A stretch of DNA of 64,000 nt from contig NC_059548.1 in the NCBI RefSeq assembly GCF_905220415.1, positions 10,418,501 to 10,482,500 on the forward strand, in the 5' to 3' direction. The notes under the pieces are model-generated. The model was given only the letters and a program-made list of their open reading frames with translations, made no database searches and had not been told where the DNA came from. The position numbers and the translations under genes are program-made. This document shows positions 12,780 to 24,445 of the stretch, piece after piece (positions within the stretch are counted from its first letter, which is position 1; every line of letters starts with the position of its first letter). The DNA is from Colias croceus. Its lineage: Eukaryota; Arthropoda; Insecta; Lepidoptera; Pieridae.

Positions 12780-13530
12780 ATTATTTCTAAATCAAGTTAT
12801 TTATCTCTAAAATTATTGTATGTACTATTTAATATATTATAGGTAGGTGTATTAAGTACTTGGGATAAATATAATGAAAAAAAGTTACACTAAAAGCACC
12901 ACAATAGATTTTTAAACCGGCGGTAACTTATTTATTTCAGTATTTTGAATATTTAAAAGCATTTCAACGAAATCTAGTTAATAATAATTTTTTATATAGA
13001 TTAAGTTACAACAAGTTTAGAAATTATATTAACAATAAGAATCAGTAAATTATTAGCATTATAAAGAAAAAAACTAAGTTCGTTCGCAAGCGAAGTTAAA
13101 AAAGTAGGTTACACAATTTTCAGGTATCTTATACATAGGGTATATGTATAAGATTCTTATAAGTTATGCTTGACGGGAAATTGGAGAAGACAAGCCTCAA
13201 AATATATTTATATTCATATAAATATTATTTTTTCTATTGTATTTGGAATCAATCAGGATCGTTTTTTAAACATTTTACAATATAAACGCGATTTTTTTAC
13301 ATTTTTTTTTTATTTACTTGCGTACTCACGATAACTAAAATTATATTATAATATGAATGAATGAACCTTCAACAACACATTAAATGCTCTATCTATATTA
13401 ATGAAACTATAACAGAGTGATAGTCAATTATTTATTAATACCAATAGGAACTGGCAATCTGAACTCGATAGAGATCCTAAAAAAAACTAATTAAATAAAT
13501 AATTGTTTAAGTTTCTGTAAGTTGATAAAT
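12780..13530. other. AT-rich spacer with no recognised feature
   Basis: It is very AT-rich, with A and T runs and no supported gene or repeat copy. Confidence 0.4.
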
Positions 13531-13771
13531 TCTACTAATATTATAAATGCGAAAGTTTGTGAGGATGTATGTGTAATGTGTATGCATGTTTGGTTTGTTA
13601 TCTACTCTTTCACGCAAATACTAATGAACCGATTACAATGAAATTTTACAAACATATAGAAGGTAACTTGGATTAACACATAGGATAGATTTGTCCCGGA
13701 AATCCCACGGGAACGCTAACTATGCGGAATTTTCTTTGAAAACGCGGGCGAAGCCGCAGGCTGAAAGCTAG
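13531..13771 (+). mobile_element. Non-autonomous Helitron, 'ATGCGAAAG' subfamily
   Basis: It starts TCTACTAATATTATAAATGC and has the GTTTGTGAGGATGT block, ACTCTTTCACGCAAATACTA and AATCCCACGGGAACG. It ends GGGCGAAGCCGCAGGCTG AAAGCTAG. It is closest to the copies at 29976 and 38327. Confidence 0.85.
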
Positions 13772-13959
13772 TTTTCAATATTCATGCAGAATGCAACGAA
13801 AATGAATTATAACATTAAATATATTTATCCGATGAGTAATAATTTAACTATTATGTTAATTTTCCTCAAAAACCTCATTACCGAATACAAGAGTACAGTC
13901 GTGAAATAATTATTAATATTCATTATTTTATTACCTATTTTTTAAGTATATTATATATT

Positions 13960-14165
13960 GACCGCCTCCTTGGTACAGTGGTTGACGCCTGAGCGTAGCA
14001 CCGAGGGGTCCTGGGTTCGATTCTCGGTGGAGACGAAGAAAAAAAATGTCTCGGTCTGGTAGGACACAGAAGGCTGATCATCTACTTGTCCGTAAAGAAA
14101 ATCGATCAGTGAAACAGATTTATTCATCTGCCCCTTACCCCACTTGGGGACATGGGGCTTCACTT
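13960..14165 (+). mobile_element. tRNA-derived SINE, copy 1
   Basis: The 5' part is tRNA-like: an A-box-like TGGTACAGTGGTTGACG followed by a B box GGTTCGATTCTCGG about 30 bp later. A non-tRNA body follows, with ATGTCTCGGTCTGGTAGGAC and GAAAATCGATCAGTGAAACA, ending CCCCTTACCCCACTTGGGG and a T run. A second copy of the same length is at 20894-21108. RNA polymerase III would start transcription at its left end. Confidence 0.85.
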
Positions 14166-14361
14166 TTTTAAAGTATATTGATAAATTTAATTCCATTTTT
14201 TCCTATTATCAAACTATATAGTATATTATAATGAATCAATTCAATTGAAACATTATGTATATAAAATGAGCACATTCTTATATTTCGCTTTTAAAGATCA
14301 AAAAGACTATTAAAGATTTTAAGTAACTAGATAAACAATATTTTTAATATACTTTTAATAA

Positions 14362-14556
14362 TCACTACATAGTATAAAACAAAGTCACTTCCTCTGTCCC
14401 TATGTCCCTTTGTATGCTTAAATCTTTCAAACTACGCAACGGATTGATTGATGCGGTTTTTTTTAATAGATAGAGTGATTCAAGAGGAATGTTTTAGTAT
14501 ATACCTAATTTATTAGGTTTAAGTCAAAGCGGGCGAAGCCGCGGGCGGTAAGCTAG
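14362..14556 (+). mobile_element. Non-autonomous Helitron, 'CACTACATAG' subfamily
   Basis: It begins TCACTACATAGTATAAAACA and carries GATAGAGTGATTCAAGAGG. It ends GGGCGAAGCCGCGGGCGG TAAGCTAG. Relatives are at 28815 (minus), 32694 (5' truncated) and 35653. Confidence 0.85.
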
Positions 14557-14833
14557 TAAATATATAAAATAATGAATTAAAACGTAGACGCTTATGTACG
14601 CGACTGTAAGCACTATCTGACTAGACAGAAACCTAAACAGGAAACCAACTAAAAACTACGATACAAGTGGATTTCAACGCAATTTTAGTGATAACACAAC
14701 TAAATTCTGATATTTACATTTAATATTTGTGTTCAAATTTAGTAATTGATAATATATTAAATAATTTCAATAATATGGATGTTACATTCAAAAACATGGT
14801 TGTTTTATTTATAAAAATATAAACATTATGGTA

Positions 14834-15135
14834 TCTATACTTGTATTATAAAGCTGAAGAGTTTGTTTGTTTGAACGCGCTTATCTCGGGAACTACTGTT
14901 CCGATTTGAAAAATTATTTCGGTGTTAGATAGCCCATTTATTTAGGAAGGCTATAAGGCTATATATAATCACCCTAAGACCAACAGGAGCGGAGCAATGC
15001 CGGTAAAACCGCGGGGAACAGCCTTCCTCGATAAATGGGCTATCTAACAACGAAATAATTTTTCAAATTGGACCAACTGTTCCTGAGATTAGCACGTTCA
15101 AACAAACTCTTCAGCTGTATAATATTAGTATAGAT
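14834..15135. mobile_element. Head-to-head pair of 'CTGAAGAG' Helitrons
   Basis: A plus-strand copy runs from TCTATACTTGTATTATAAAG to about 15018. There a minus-strand copy continues with CCTTCCTCGATAAATGGGC and ends TATAATATTAGTATAGAT. The first copy stops in ACAGC before its CTAG, and the second lacks its 3' hairpin. The result is one long imperfect inverted repeat. Confidence 0.8.
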
Positions 15136-15323
15136 AAGTATATTAAATACTGGTAATTAATCGTACCAACATACCTACATATTTACTAATGTATCATGTA
15201 TGTATAAATATAACATTTAGTATATTCTCATGACCACCTACAGCGTTAATTCTAACAAAGATTGTGAAACAGCTGACAATAGCTTCTATTAACAATTAAC
15301 TTTTCTCCGAATATTTTTTTAAT

Positions 15324-15363
15324 AAACAAACAAACTCTTCAGCTTTATAATATAAGTATAGAT
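15324..15363 (-). mobile_element. 5' fragment of a 'CTGAAGAG' Helitron
   Basis: Only the AACAAACTCTTCAGCTTTAT plus AATATAAGTATAGA end remains, about 190 bp after the head-to-head pair. It may be debris of the same insertion history. Confidence 0.6.
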
Positions 15364-15403
15364 ATTTGTACCTATCTAAAAATAAATTAAATTATTAAAA
15401 TAA

Positions 15404-15642
15404 TCCATACTAATATTATTAATGCGAAAGTAACTCTGTATGTCTGTCTGTTACTCAATCACGCCTTAACTAAACCAATTTGCATGAAATTTGGTATAGA
15501 GATATTTTGATACCCGAGAAAGGACATAGGCTACTTTTTACCCCGGGACATAGGATAGGTTTTATCCCGGAAATCCCACGGGAATGGGAAATATGCGGGT
15601 TTTTCTTTGACTGCGCGGGCGAAGCCGCGGGCGGAAAGCTAG
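15404..15642 (+). mobile_element. Non-autonomous Helitron, 'ATGCGAAAG' subfamily
   Basis: It starts TCCATACTAATATTATTAAT and contains TCTGTCTGTTACTCAATCAC and GATACCCGAGAAAGGACAT. It ends GGGCGAAGCCGCGGGCGG AAAGCTAG. The 5' half matches the copies at 40256 and 62615, but those end in a different hairpin. Confidence 0.85.
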
Positions 15643-15998
15643 TAATCTATAATTAGCAAAATGTATAACCAAGATATTAAACAAAGTATACTAAGGTCTA
15701 AGAGTATACTAAACTGAAACTGTTCGTTTGACTCACTTTATCTCAAAAATGTCTGGACCATTGTGGTTTTAAAATGAAGGAAAAACATAAAAATAACTTT
15801 GTAACTAAATTGGCTATCATTTTCTATTATTTTTAATCCAATATAAAGTATTTAGATATATAAAATGTTTATTAAGATTTTTTTACAAAATTAATAAACA
15901 GTGTGACCATGATTTTGCGTAGACTCAAACTATAAATAAAAAAGTAGGTAATTAAAAAAAACAATCTTTACATATTTTGATATCTAATATTTTTTATC

Positions 15999-16055
15999 AC
16001 AAATCGAACCTGGGACCTCCCAAATGTCGTTAACCATTGCGCCATTAAATAAACG
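15999..16055 (-). repeat. tRNA-like fragment
   Basis: On the minus strand TGGCGCAATGGTTAACG resembles an A box and CCCAGGTTCGATTTG a B box. The acceptor and anticodon stems do not form, so it is a tRNA pseudogene or SINE head rather than a working tRNA gene. Confidence 0.4.
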
Positions 16056-16471
16056 ATCATTGTTTAGTTATTCTGAATCATTTTCCAAGTAAATTAGACA
16101 TAACTAATATAGTTACTTATAAGAACGATGTGTTCGCACATCAATTATATTTTACTTGGAAATACATAATGACCCGTATTACAAAGGAGTAGAGTTCATT
16201 TTGCTTTAACAATACGAATAAATTGTTCTGAAGCAATTGTTTTTAGAAAAGCAACAATGACCTGCTGTGTTAGATTTTTATTGTTCTCGTTCTTCTTGTT
16301 TTATTGAGGTTTAATAGTTAGTAACTTAGTAGTAACTTAAGTATCATTATTTAAAGTTTAAGTTGTTATTTCGTTATTATATCAAAGTAAAAGTACTTAA
16401 CTAGGTAAGTAAGAAATAGTAGGTTGTATGAATTTTCTTTAACCCTCAATAGATTCCACTTATTCCTTTAA

Positions 16472-16646
16472 GGGCCGATTTTTCAATTCTTGGTTAAAAT
16501 TTATCCGTCCAGTAAAGTATTACACGAACATTTTAAAATGTCACCTGTAAACTGTCATATACGGACAATTAAAATACATTATTGAAATGGTAGTTTAATA
16601 CGTTATTCGATGAATAAGTTTTAACCAAGGATTGAAAAATCAGCCC
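16472..16646. mobile_element. 175-bp MITE, second copy, TAA target duplication
   Basis: The ends GGGCCGATTTTTCAATTCTT and GGATTGAAAAATCAGCCC pair as inverted repeats, with TAA on both sides. It is the same length as the copy at 571-745. The interior shares the CAGTTTAC and CATTTTAAA blocks in opposite order, so this copy lies in the other orientation. Confidence 0.8.
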
Positions 16647-17429
16647 TAAACGTAATAATAATAAGCCGTATTTTTAAACAAACCTAAGACAAAGTAATTT
16701 AATTTTACAGAAAAAAAAAAACAAATAAGTAATTATTTTGATTAAATATTACCCACATATTAGATTTTATTTTTAAATACCTACACACATAGTTTAAAAA
16801 TATCTAGATTTCGTACCACCTATGAATGTTTGTAAAAACTCCGGATGTACATAGCCACGGATCAAATATAATAAACAAAGACGGATATTGACGCATATGA
16901 TATTCATTTGGCAATTCTATACTATGCTAGTCACCTGACTTCTATTGTTATTTGTGGTATAAAGAGAGCACTAAGAGGAAAAGAGAGCAAATCATAAAAA
17001 CAAAAAAAATCCCAAAATACACAATTCACTTCTGTAAGTTATAAAAAAATCATATAAATATTTAAACTATTAAATAATATAAATCTAATTATTTGCAGTT
17101 ATCGATAAAATTTTTTAATTATCTTATTAAAAAGAAAATTATCAACTAAAATTTGTTGGTACGATTTCAAAATCAAAACCATTTTTCATTCATCTAAAGT
17201 CTAAACGGCTCAACAATAATGCATGTAAACAATATAATGCAATATCTTACACTAATATAACTTTATAACATAAGCTATGTAACTTACAATAAAGCTGGAT
17301 TTACTTTATTTGAAGGAGATAACCGGTTAAACTACAAATTCTTTTCCGAAACTATTTTTTCATAATTATAGGCCATTTAAATTTTTATTTACTCAGAGTT
17401 TATACAAAAAACAAAAAAGAGATAAAAAT

Positions 17430-17569
17430 AAAATATGTTTTGTCTGTTTGTCACTTAACTCTCAAACGGCTGAACCGATTTTAATGATGTTTTGTGGCTC
17501 CATGCGGTTTCGTAAATAGTTTAGATATACAATAATTCAAACACGAACGAAGCCACATGCAAAAACTAG
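17430..17569 (+). mobile_element. Decayed Helitron-like repeat
   Basis: The block TTGTCTGTTTGTCACTTAAC, then CAAACGGCTGAACCGATTTT and the terminal GAACGAAGCCACATGC AAAAACTAG, follows the usual Helitron layout. The 5' end is unclear. Confidence 0.5.
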
Positions 17570-17714
17570 TAGAACTTTTATCAAAGATAGTTTTGTCTAT
17601 TTCCTGATTTTTACACGTGTTCTAGTTTTTCTAAATAACAAGCTAGTAATTCGGCACACCTTATCATATATATTCTTATATTCGCAATCTACTGATAACT
17701 GCCCTGCCCTAGGT

Positions 17715-18153
17715 TAGTGATGTGACGTGAATTGTATCGATTGTCGATAAAAGGATTACTGCATCTTGTGCTGATAAGCTGGAATTTATAGAGTTCAAAG
17801 ATAGTGATATATATTGGGATTTATGTTAATGTCATGATTCATAAAGCAATAATTAACTTACAACATTTAATTAAAATTAAAACATAAACTTCAATTCAAA
17901 TAACAACAGCTACATAGTATTTTTGAAGATTACAAAAAACCTTTCCTCAAAATATTCAAATTTTATTCTATCTATTAAAATTACACTATTTCTATAAACA
18001 AATATGAATAATATGTAAATTAATACTAGAAAATTTCGACAACACAAGAAACATAGAACAACATTTTAAAAAAATCACATAGGTACAACTAAAACATATA
18101 CATTTATGTAATAATCAAATAATAGGATTTTATCGTAACACTGCACATCACTA
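17715..18153. mobile_element. Possible hAT-like MITE
   Basis: TAGTGATGTGACGTG at the left and the reverse complement of CACTGCACATCACTA at the right form terminal repeats. A weaker inner pair is CGATAAAAGGATTA against the complement of ATAGGATTTTATCG. I could not find a clean target duplication, so the ends are provisional. Confidence 0.4.
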
Positions 18154-20039
18154 GTGTTGCAGTTATCGCGTTTTTAATACACCAAATAAATATTAGCCCA
18201 TCAAACATAGGCAAACGTCTATCTGTATGGTAAGTGCGCAAATATAAAATGCGACGTGGTTTAAAAATTATCGTTTTCCATTTTTATTTGGCACCTCACT
18301 AGATTATTTGAATTTTCAAAATGTAGCTCTATTAAGGACATTCGAAGTAAAACATTTTAATTAAGGAACTTAATTTTTTTTTATAAATTTGTTTATAAAT
18401 CTTTCTACTGTTTCAAAAGTAAAACTATACCTATGCTCGTGTTTTAGTGTTAATCGCCTTATAACGCAAAAACGGCTCTACCGATTTGGATGAATTTTGA
18501 TTGGCGGAACCAGCTGTTAGTTAATCTCTTGTAATTTGCCGATGATGTGCTGTTTCACAAATATTTTTACGTACAAGTGCAAGATCAAGCTATGCTACCT
18601 CCTGCTGAATTAAGCTTAAGGGGTCAACTCCAAAACCATAAAGGTTCGATGTCCTTTCATTAAACGCTTTAACAAAAAAACGTTTTTTTTAATTATATAA
18701 CAAATATTCCAATATCTAAATCCTATCGTATATTATATATTATTAATAAGCATCATATTTTCCTTAAGAAAATATAAACTTATAAGTCGTAGGAAACTAG
18801 AGAAAAATATACACCCATATTTACGCTTAGAAGATATTAAAAAATAATAAAAATATCAACAAAGTCGTTGACCGGGTGAAGGAACTGGTATAAGGAAGGA
18901 TTTATCTAGTTTACATAATAAACTTTTGTATTGCTCTTTATCTCAACTATTTATTTTTATTCCCGCGCTAATTAATCATTTTCCTAGTTTTTTCATAATT
19001 GCTTCCTTATATTATTTATTATAATCGCTAGAGAAATCGAAATTTTACAAACCTTTTGACTGTTTAATTTATTAAACTAGTTCATTCCTAATTTTTATCA
19101 TTGTAATTATTATAGACTTTAAAAATAAGAAAAGTGACGTGCATATAAAACCTTGTCCTCTTTCCTAGCACGAACCAAACGTGACATTGACAGGAAATTT
19201 GGCGGCAAACGAACTGTCAATGTTGACGTTCGTAATGAGGGAATAAAAACTACACACTTAAGGTTAAATTAAATAATCCTAATCGTGTGCGAAACTAGAT
19301 AACAATTATCATCCTATAAACGAATTTAGATCAGTAGGTAGTTAGAGACATTTTAAAATTTTGCGAGGTTATGAAAAATAAACGTTTCATTGTTTGTCCG
19401 ATAAGATGGCGCGCACATTGGAGCAATGTTTCAGGAGCAATGTACTCTAAACAATGCTTATACACTGCGTTTTTTGAACTTTAGTTTTTGTATACAAAGT
19501 ACGTTCTGTTGAAAATTACTTTTTTCATTGTTTTAAATAGGTACTTTTATAGAAGTAATTTGAAATCGAATTGAATTTATTATGTAAGTTTATTTGCCTG
19601 AACGCTTTAATAGTTTATTATCTACTTGATTATTTTTAATTCCGCATTGACTTGATTTTCAATCTACTCATACATTAAAAAATAAGTTTCTGAATTATAA
19701 GTGTTTTAGCTATTTCCATATGAAGAAGGCATATTCAATAATATAACAAGCTAAAACGTTAAAATGGAACGATATATAAATATGTGAAAAGCTTCATAGC
19801 TTTTCGTACCTATAAGCTTCTTTTACAAGGAACTATTTATTATTCATAATAACTTCAAACCTTAGGTTTTCGCACAACGTTACCTACGTTCAATCAAGAG
19901 AGTCGTTAATAAAATCATTGCTTCACTTAATTTTAAACCATAAAACGTCACACGTAAATTATAAATTACATCTGCCCTCTAACGTTAGGTATCAAAGGTT
20001 ACGAATACCTACACCTCAAGGACAGGAAATATGTGTTAT
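18154..20039. other. AT-rich spacer, few features
   Basis: No gene is supported. A hairpin-forming pair GTGACATTGACAG and CTGTCAATGTTGAC lies near 19181-19226, flanking TTGGCGGCAAACG. The block AACGGCTCTACCGATTTGG near 18469 is a Helitron-like relic. Confidence 0.4.
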
Positions 20040-20256
20040 ATTTCCGTAAACAAGAAATACATGGGCGGCATTCGACCAATCGCGTCCAAGGTCACACAGC
20101 GAGTGACCAATCACCGGCGAGTGTGTGGAATTTCAAATATGTAGGCTTCAAATGAAAGTAAAAGTGGGCCAATCGCGGGTCTATGTTCTATGTGTGAGTG
20201 TGGTGTATGTGTGAATGGAGGCTTCGTGGGATTACGTAACTGAGGCTTATGTGCTA
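20040..20256 (+). promoter_or_regulatory. Candidate internal promoter with CCAAT and nuclear-receptor-like sites
   Basis: Several ATTGG/CCAAT-like motifs (ACCAATCGCG, GACCAATCACC, GCCAATCGCG) cluster here with CCAAGGTCA at 20086-20094, which fits the FTZ-F1-type monomer YCAAGGYCR. A donor-like GTGCTAG|GTGAAG occurs at 20256/20257. It could be a more proximal promoter of broad feeding the untranslated exon at 21865. This is inferred from motif clustering only. Confidence 0.35.
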
Positions 20257-20893
20257 GGTGAAGCTTTTGTTCAACTATTTCGTACGTTTGAAGTGATTAT
20301 TGTGACGTGGATTATGTTTTAGATAAATTAGGCTTTAGGGGAAGTTTTTAAGATGTATTTTGAGATGTTTTCTTGTGAGTATGGGGATGGATTTCACATC
20401 TATTTCACTGATAAATTTTCTTAACGAAAGATCAACAATCTGTCAGATTAAAACATTATTTCGAGAGTGGATCGAACGCCATACACGTCTTAGCTTTCAA
20501 AGTGGTAACTACTTTACCGTAGTACATTTTATGTCCATATTTGAATTAATTGATTTTTTTGTAAATATTTTTCTTATATTTCAGAATAGATATTAGATTC
20601 ATCCCGAATTTATTTTAATATAAGTCACACAATCTAGAAACAATCACAATACACTGAAAGCTCAAAAAAGCAGCAACACAATTACTAACCACACTAAAGC
20701 ACAGAAACGGTACATAACAAAAAAAAACTACTGTAAAAATGGTATTGCTAAAATATTAATCAAATTCACGACCACGAGTTACCATGCTCTCATCACTACA
20801 CCATTAGTCATTTTATAAAAATACCAATTTATTAAATATAATTTTAAATTATTTACACTTACACATTACATAAATGTTTACATTACATTACAC

Positions 20894-21108
20894 GGACCGC
20901 CTCCTTGGTACAGTGGTTGACGCGTGAGCGTAGAACCCAGGGGGTCCTGGGTTCGATTCCCGGTGGAGATGAAGAAAAAAAAATGTCTCGGTCTGGCAGG
21001 AGACAGAAGGCTGATCACCTACTTGTCCCTAAAGAAAATCGATCAGTGAAACAGTGTAGGTATAATGCATCTGCCCCTTACCCCACTAGGGGACATGGGA
21101 CTTCACAC
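20894..21108 (+). mobile_element. tRNA-derived SINE, copy 2
   Basis: Nearly identical in layout to 13960-14165: TTGGTACAGTGGTTGACG (A box region), GGTTCGATTCCCGG (B box), an A-rich linker, GAAAATCGATCAGTGAAACA and the CCCCTTACCCCACTAGGGG end. This copy has a few extra bases (GTGTAGGTATAATG) in the body. The open frame across it is incidental. Confidence 0.85.
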
Positions 21109-21671
21109 ACATAAATGCTTATCTAGAAAAGATAAAGAATGTGCTAGAAAGAGTAATAAGAAGTAATTGCCTTAATGAATTAAATTGCACATAGTGGAAC
21201 TTAGTTCTGACTGTTTTCCTTATTTCACAATGACATTCATACAATATACCTAACATATTACTTATATGGACTATTAATAAAATTGCTGACTTTTCTAAAA
21301 GTAACAATCGATATCTATTATACTCGACCCAGATATTAATCAATACTGCATTTTAACAATAAGCAAAATCGAGTTAAACATTAATTGCATATTTTAGAAA
21401 AATCTTATAAAGTGAAATCGATTAAAAACCAAAACACTCCTTTGACGAAGTCTAAGTATTAAAAGAAATTATCAATTTCAAATCGTTAAAATTAACATAC
21501 GAAATAATTATAAAAAAACCCGACTCAAAACTCTATTCATAGACTTGCAGGAAAAGCTTAGGTAAATCCAAATTACTAATATCCAAGAATACTCCCGGGT
21601 TTTATATATGAAGTAATAAATATACTTTCGTATGAAATTATTCAATTCTACGTCAATAATTTTATTGAAAA

Positions 21672-21838
21672 CTAGCGGTCCGCCCCGGCTTCACCCGTGG
21701 TACCTACATGTTTACGTTCGCTCTATAAGAACCATCCTCGTACCTTAACTTTAACACAAAAAAAAATAACGAAATCGGTTCAGCTGTTCGAGTTTTGCGC
21801 TTACACACACATTTTGCGATTTATTTTTATTTATAGAC
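21672..21838 (-). mobile_element. Non-autonomous Helitron, 'CCACGGGCGAAGCCGGGGCGG' subfamily
   Basis: The plus strand opens CTAGCGGTCCGCCCCGGCTT and shows ATAACGAAATCGGTTCAGCT. Copies of this subfamily are at 29369, 60655 and 61444. It lies directly upstream of the splice acceptor at 21864. Confidence 0.75.
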
Positions 21839-21864
21839 TAATATTATATTGTTTCTCTTTTCAG

Positions 21865-21912
21865 ATATAAACAAAACGAAGACAGTTAAGCGGACAATAC
21901 ATTATTTTTAAG
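21865..21912 (+). other. br: Putative 48-bp untranslated exon of broad
   Basis: A polypyrimidine tract and acceptor, GTTTCTCTTTTCAG|, precede the segment, and it ends TTAAG|GTGAGT, a strong donor. It holds no start codon. On the + strand upstream of the BTB exon, it reads well as an internal 5' UTR exon. RNA evidence is not available here. Confidence 0.5.
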
Positions 21913-21956
21913 GTGAGTTAAATTTAAGAACAGAATAAAAAAAAATTGTTTAAAAT

Positions 21957-22182
21957 CTATATACTTTAAATATAAAACTCAAAGGTGACTGATATAGTGA
22001 TCTATCAACGCACAGCCCAAACCACTGGACCGATCGGGCTGAAATTTGGCATGCAGGTAGATGGCATAACATAGGCGTCCCCTAAGAAAGGATGTTAGAA
22101 AATTCAACCCCTAAAGGGGATGAAAACTTATACCATGAAAATTAATCTTTTCCACGCAAGCGAAGCTGCGGGCAACAGCTAG
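21957..22182 (+). mobile_element. Decayed Helitron-like repeat
   Basis: It carries GTGATCTATCAACGCACAGC, GGGCTGAAATTTGGCATGCA and AACCCCTAAAGGGGATGAAA, and ends AAGCGAAGCTGCGGGCAACAG CTAG. It is the only copy of this variant in the window. Confidence 0.65.
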
Positions 22183-22368
22183 TAAATAATAAAACTGAAA
22201 GAGACTAAAAATGGTCAAATGTACAGGAAATATCTACATTAATATAAAGAGGATAAATCGTATTTTTGTTTGTAATGACAGCCGAACTAAGTCATAGATT
22301 TAAAATTCTGATCATAATTGTAAAATGTAGCGTACATTATTATTGAATAAAGGTCAAATTATTCTGTA

Positions 22369-22543
22369 TCTATACTAATATTATAAAACTGAAGAGTTTG
22401 TTTGTTTGAACGCGCTAATCTTAAGAAGTACTGGTCCGATGTGAAAAATTATAGCCCATTTATTGAGGAAGGTTTATAGGTCATCATCACGCTAAAACCG
22501 ACAAGAGCGAAGCAGTGCGGGTGAAACCGCAGGGAACAGCTAG
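22369..22543 (+). mobile_element. Non-autonomous Helitron, 'CTGAAGAG' subfamily
   Basis: It runs from TCTATACTAATATTATAAAA to GGGTGAAACCGCAGGGAACAG CTAG. The middle is slightly shortened, as the TTTCGGTGTTAGA block is missing. Confidence 0.85.
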
Positions 22544-23391
22544 TACAATATCAAAAGCCTATTTTTTGTAAGATTAAAATTTCCCAATCACTTAGAGATA
22601 CATAAAAAATCTTAAATACGTATGCTTCACATGCAAAAACTGTCGAACTTGCGTTTAGAGAGATCAGTAGCTTAAAGCTCTCTGATGAAGTATCAACTCT
22701 CTATTTTAATATATAAATTATCTTAATTTGTTCGGGAAAGAAACCATATCAGGATATTTTTATCACTCCTAAATAGTATAGCTTTTTGTTAGTGTAAGTA
22801 TTTTCATTATCGAATCAGTAATTCCGAAGATCTCTACAAACATAGAGCTCGTAACTTATTGCTTTAGTAAACGAAAGGATTTCAAAATTATTGTAACCGC
22901 AATTGGTACATAATATCTTTTCAATTCTATAAAAAAAATATTACTTAAATAGAGTAAATTTCTTTTTTTATAAATTTAATAAACAAAATAATTTATATTG
23001 TTTAAAATATATGTTTTTCGACCCAAAACACGAACAAGGGAACTCGACCTACTTTCTGCTATGTGTTACCATACCTAATCTATATATATATTAGGCATAT
23101 AAACTAAAAGTAACAAATTTAATAATTAAATTAATTCTTGTTTATTAATAATGACGGTAATTCCGAACATCTTTCCCGTTATTGATAGTGTTTCAATAGT
23201 TCTGTTTTAATATTTATTAATAGTCATTAATTCGAGAATTTTAGATATCAGTAAAAACAAATATACTAAATTAAATATTTTATGGGTTTTATGCAAGCTT
23301 ATATTTATACATATCACTCGAATCGATTTCATTTTTAGTATCATTGTCATTATCAGTCTTATTTTGAAAAATAAGTAGGTGTATTTTCGAA
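22544..23391. other. AT-rich spacer with no recognised feature
   Basis: Short inverted AT tracts and ATATAT runs only; no supported gene or repeat copy. Confidence 0.4.
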
Positions 23392-23659
23392 CTAGCTGCG
23401 CCCCTCGGTTTCATTCGCTTGGCTTCGCTCCTCTTGTTTTTAGCGAGACGATATACAGCATATAGCCTTCCTCGCTAAATGGGCTATCTAACTACAAAAT
23501 GCACTAGCTGTGCTCCGCGGTTTTACCCGCATTGCTCCGCTCCTGTTAGTCTTAGCGTGAAATAAATGACTAAAATAATTTTTCAAATCAGACCATTTGT
23601 TCCTGAGATTTCCGCGTTCAAACAAACAAACTCTTCAGCTTTATAATATTTGTATAGAT
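23392..23659 (-). mobile_element. Two same-orientation 'CTGAAGAG' Helitrons in tandem
   Basis: A truncated copy (CTAGCTGCGCCCCTCGGTTT to GGGCTATCTAAC, 23392-23492) is followed by a fuller one from CTAGCTGTGCTCCGCGGTTT at 23504 to the TATAATATTTGTATAGAT end. The first copy has lost its 5' half. Confidence 0.8.
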
Positions 23660-24445
23660 GTAATACAAAAATCCTCCAAAAAATGCATAAAAATTCAGCA
23701 GCAGATATAAACTATACTAATAAGTAAAAAAATAGATACGCTTATCATTCTCGATAAACAATAAAAAACACTTTAATTAGAAGTGCATTTTTAAGTGATA
23801 ACAAGTAACTTGAGCTTAGTACTGACTTTGAGTTTAAACAATCTAGTGCTTAAGTTAGGTACGTATTTTATTTCTAGACAAAGTCCTTTAATTTGAAACT
23901 ATAGGTATTGTTTTAACCAAGTTTATAATAAAAGGGTACGTTTTTTATATTGACTTCATAAAAACATTTAAAAATATAAAGATATTTATTTAGCAAAACA
24001 ATTACTCAGTCATTTTAGAAAAAAAAAATGGTTTTTTTTATAGATCTTATCTTTATTTTTTAAATTTATGTTTTTATGCTCCTAAATATATTTTTACGGT
24101 CTTATACATTTCGACGTTAACACTATCAAAATTATTTAACAAAATGTGATGATAAATTAAAATAAAAGGAAAACTCATGATAATGATAAAAAGTGCATTC
24201 GATATTGGGTCAATTCACTACATTTTATACATATTATACTATCACACCCATATCTCGATCTCACTATTATATAAAATACGTTCTTATCTTTTCTAAACTT
24301 TACTAAATATATATTTTTTTTTTACAAATAAAAATATTGTAAGTTAATTAACAAGATGAATTTGTATTTTCTTGTGTTGATTTTACGCGAGTATTATACA
24401 TTTTGGAAATTGAAGATTTTAAACGCGATTATTTCATTATAATAT

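Noticed and set aside
20905..21114. 69-codon plus-strand frame
   Set aside because: It is the tRNA-derived SINE read as protein; the other copy (13960-14165) does not keep the frame.
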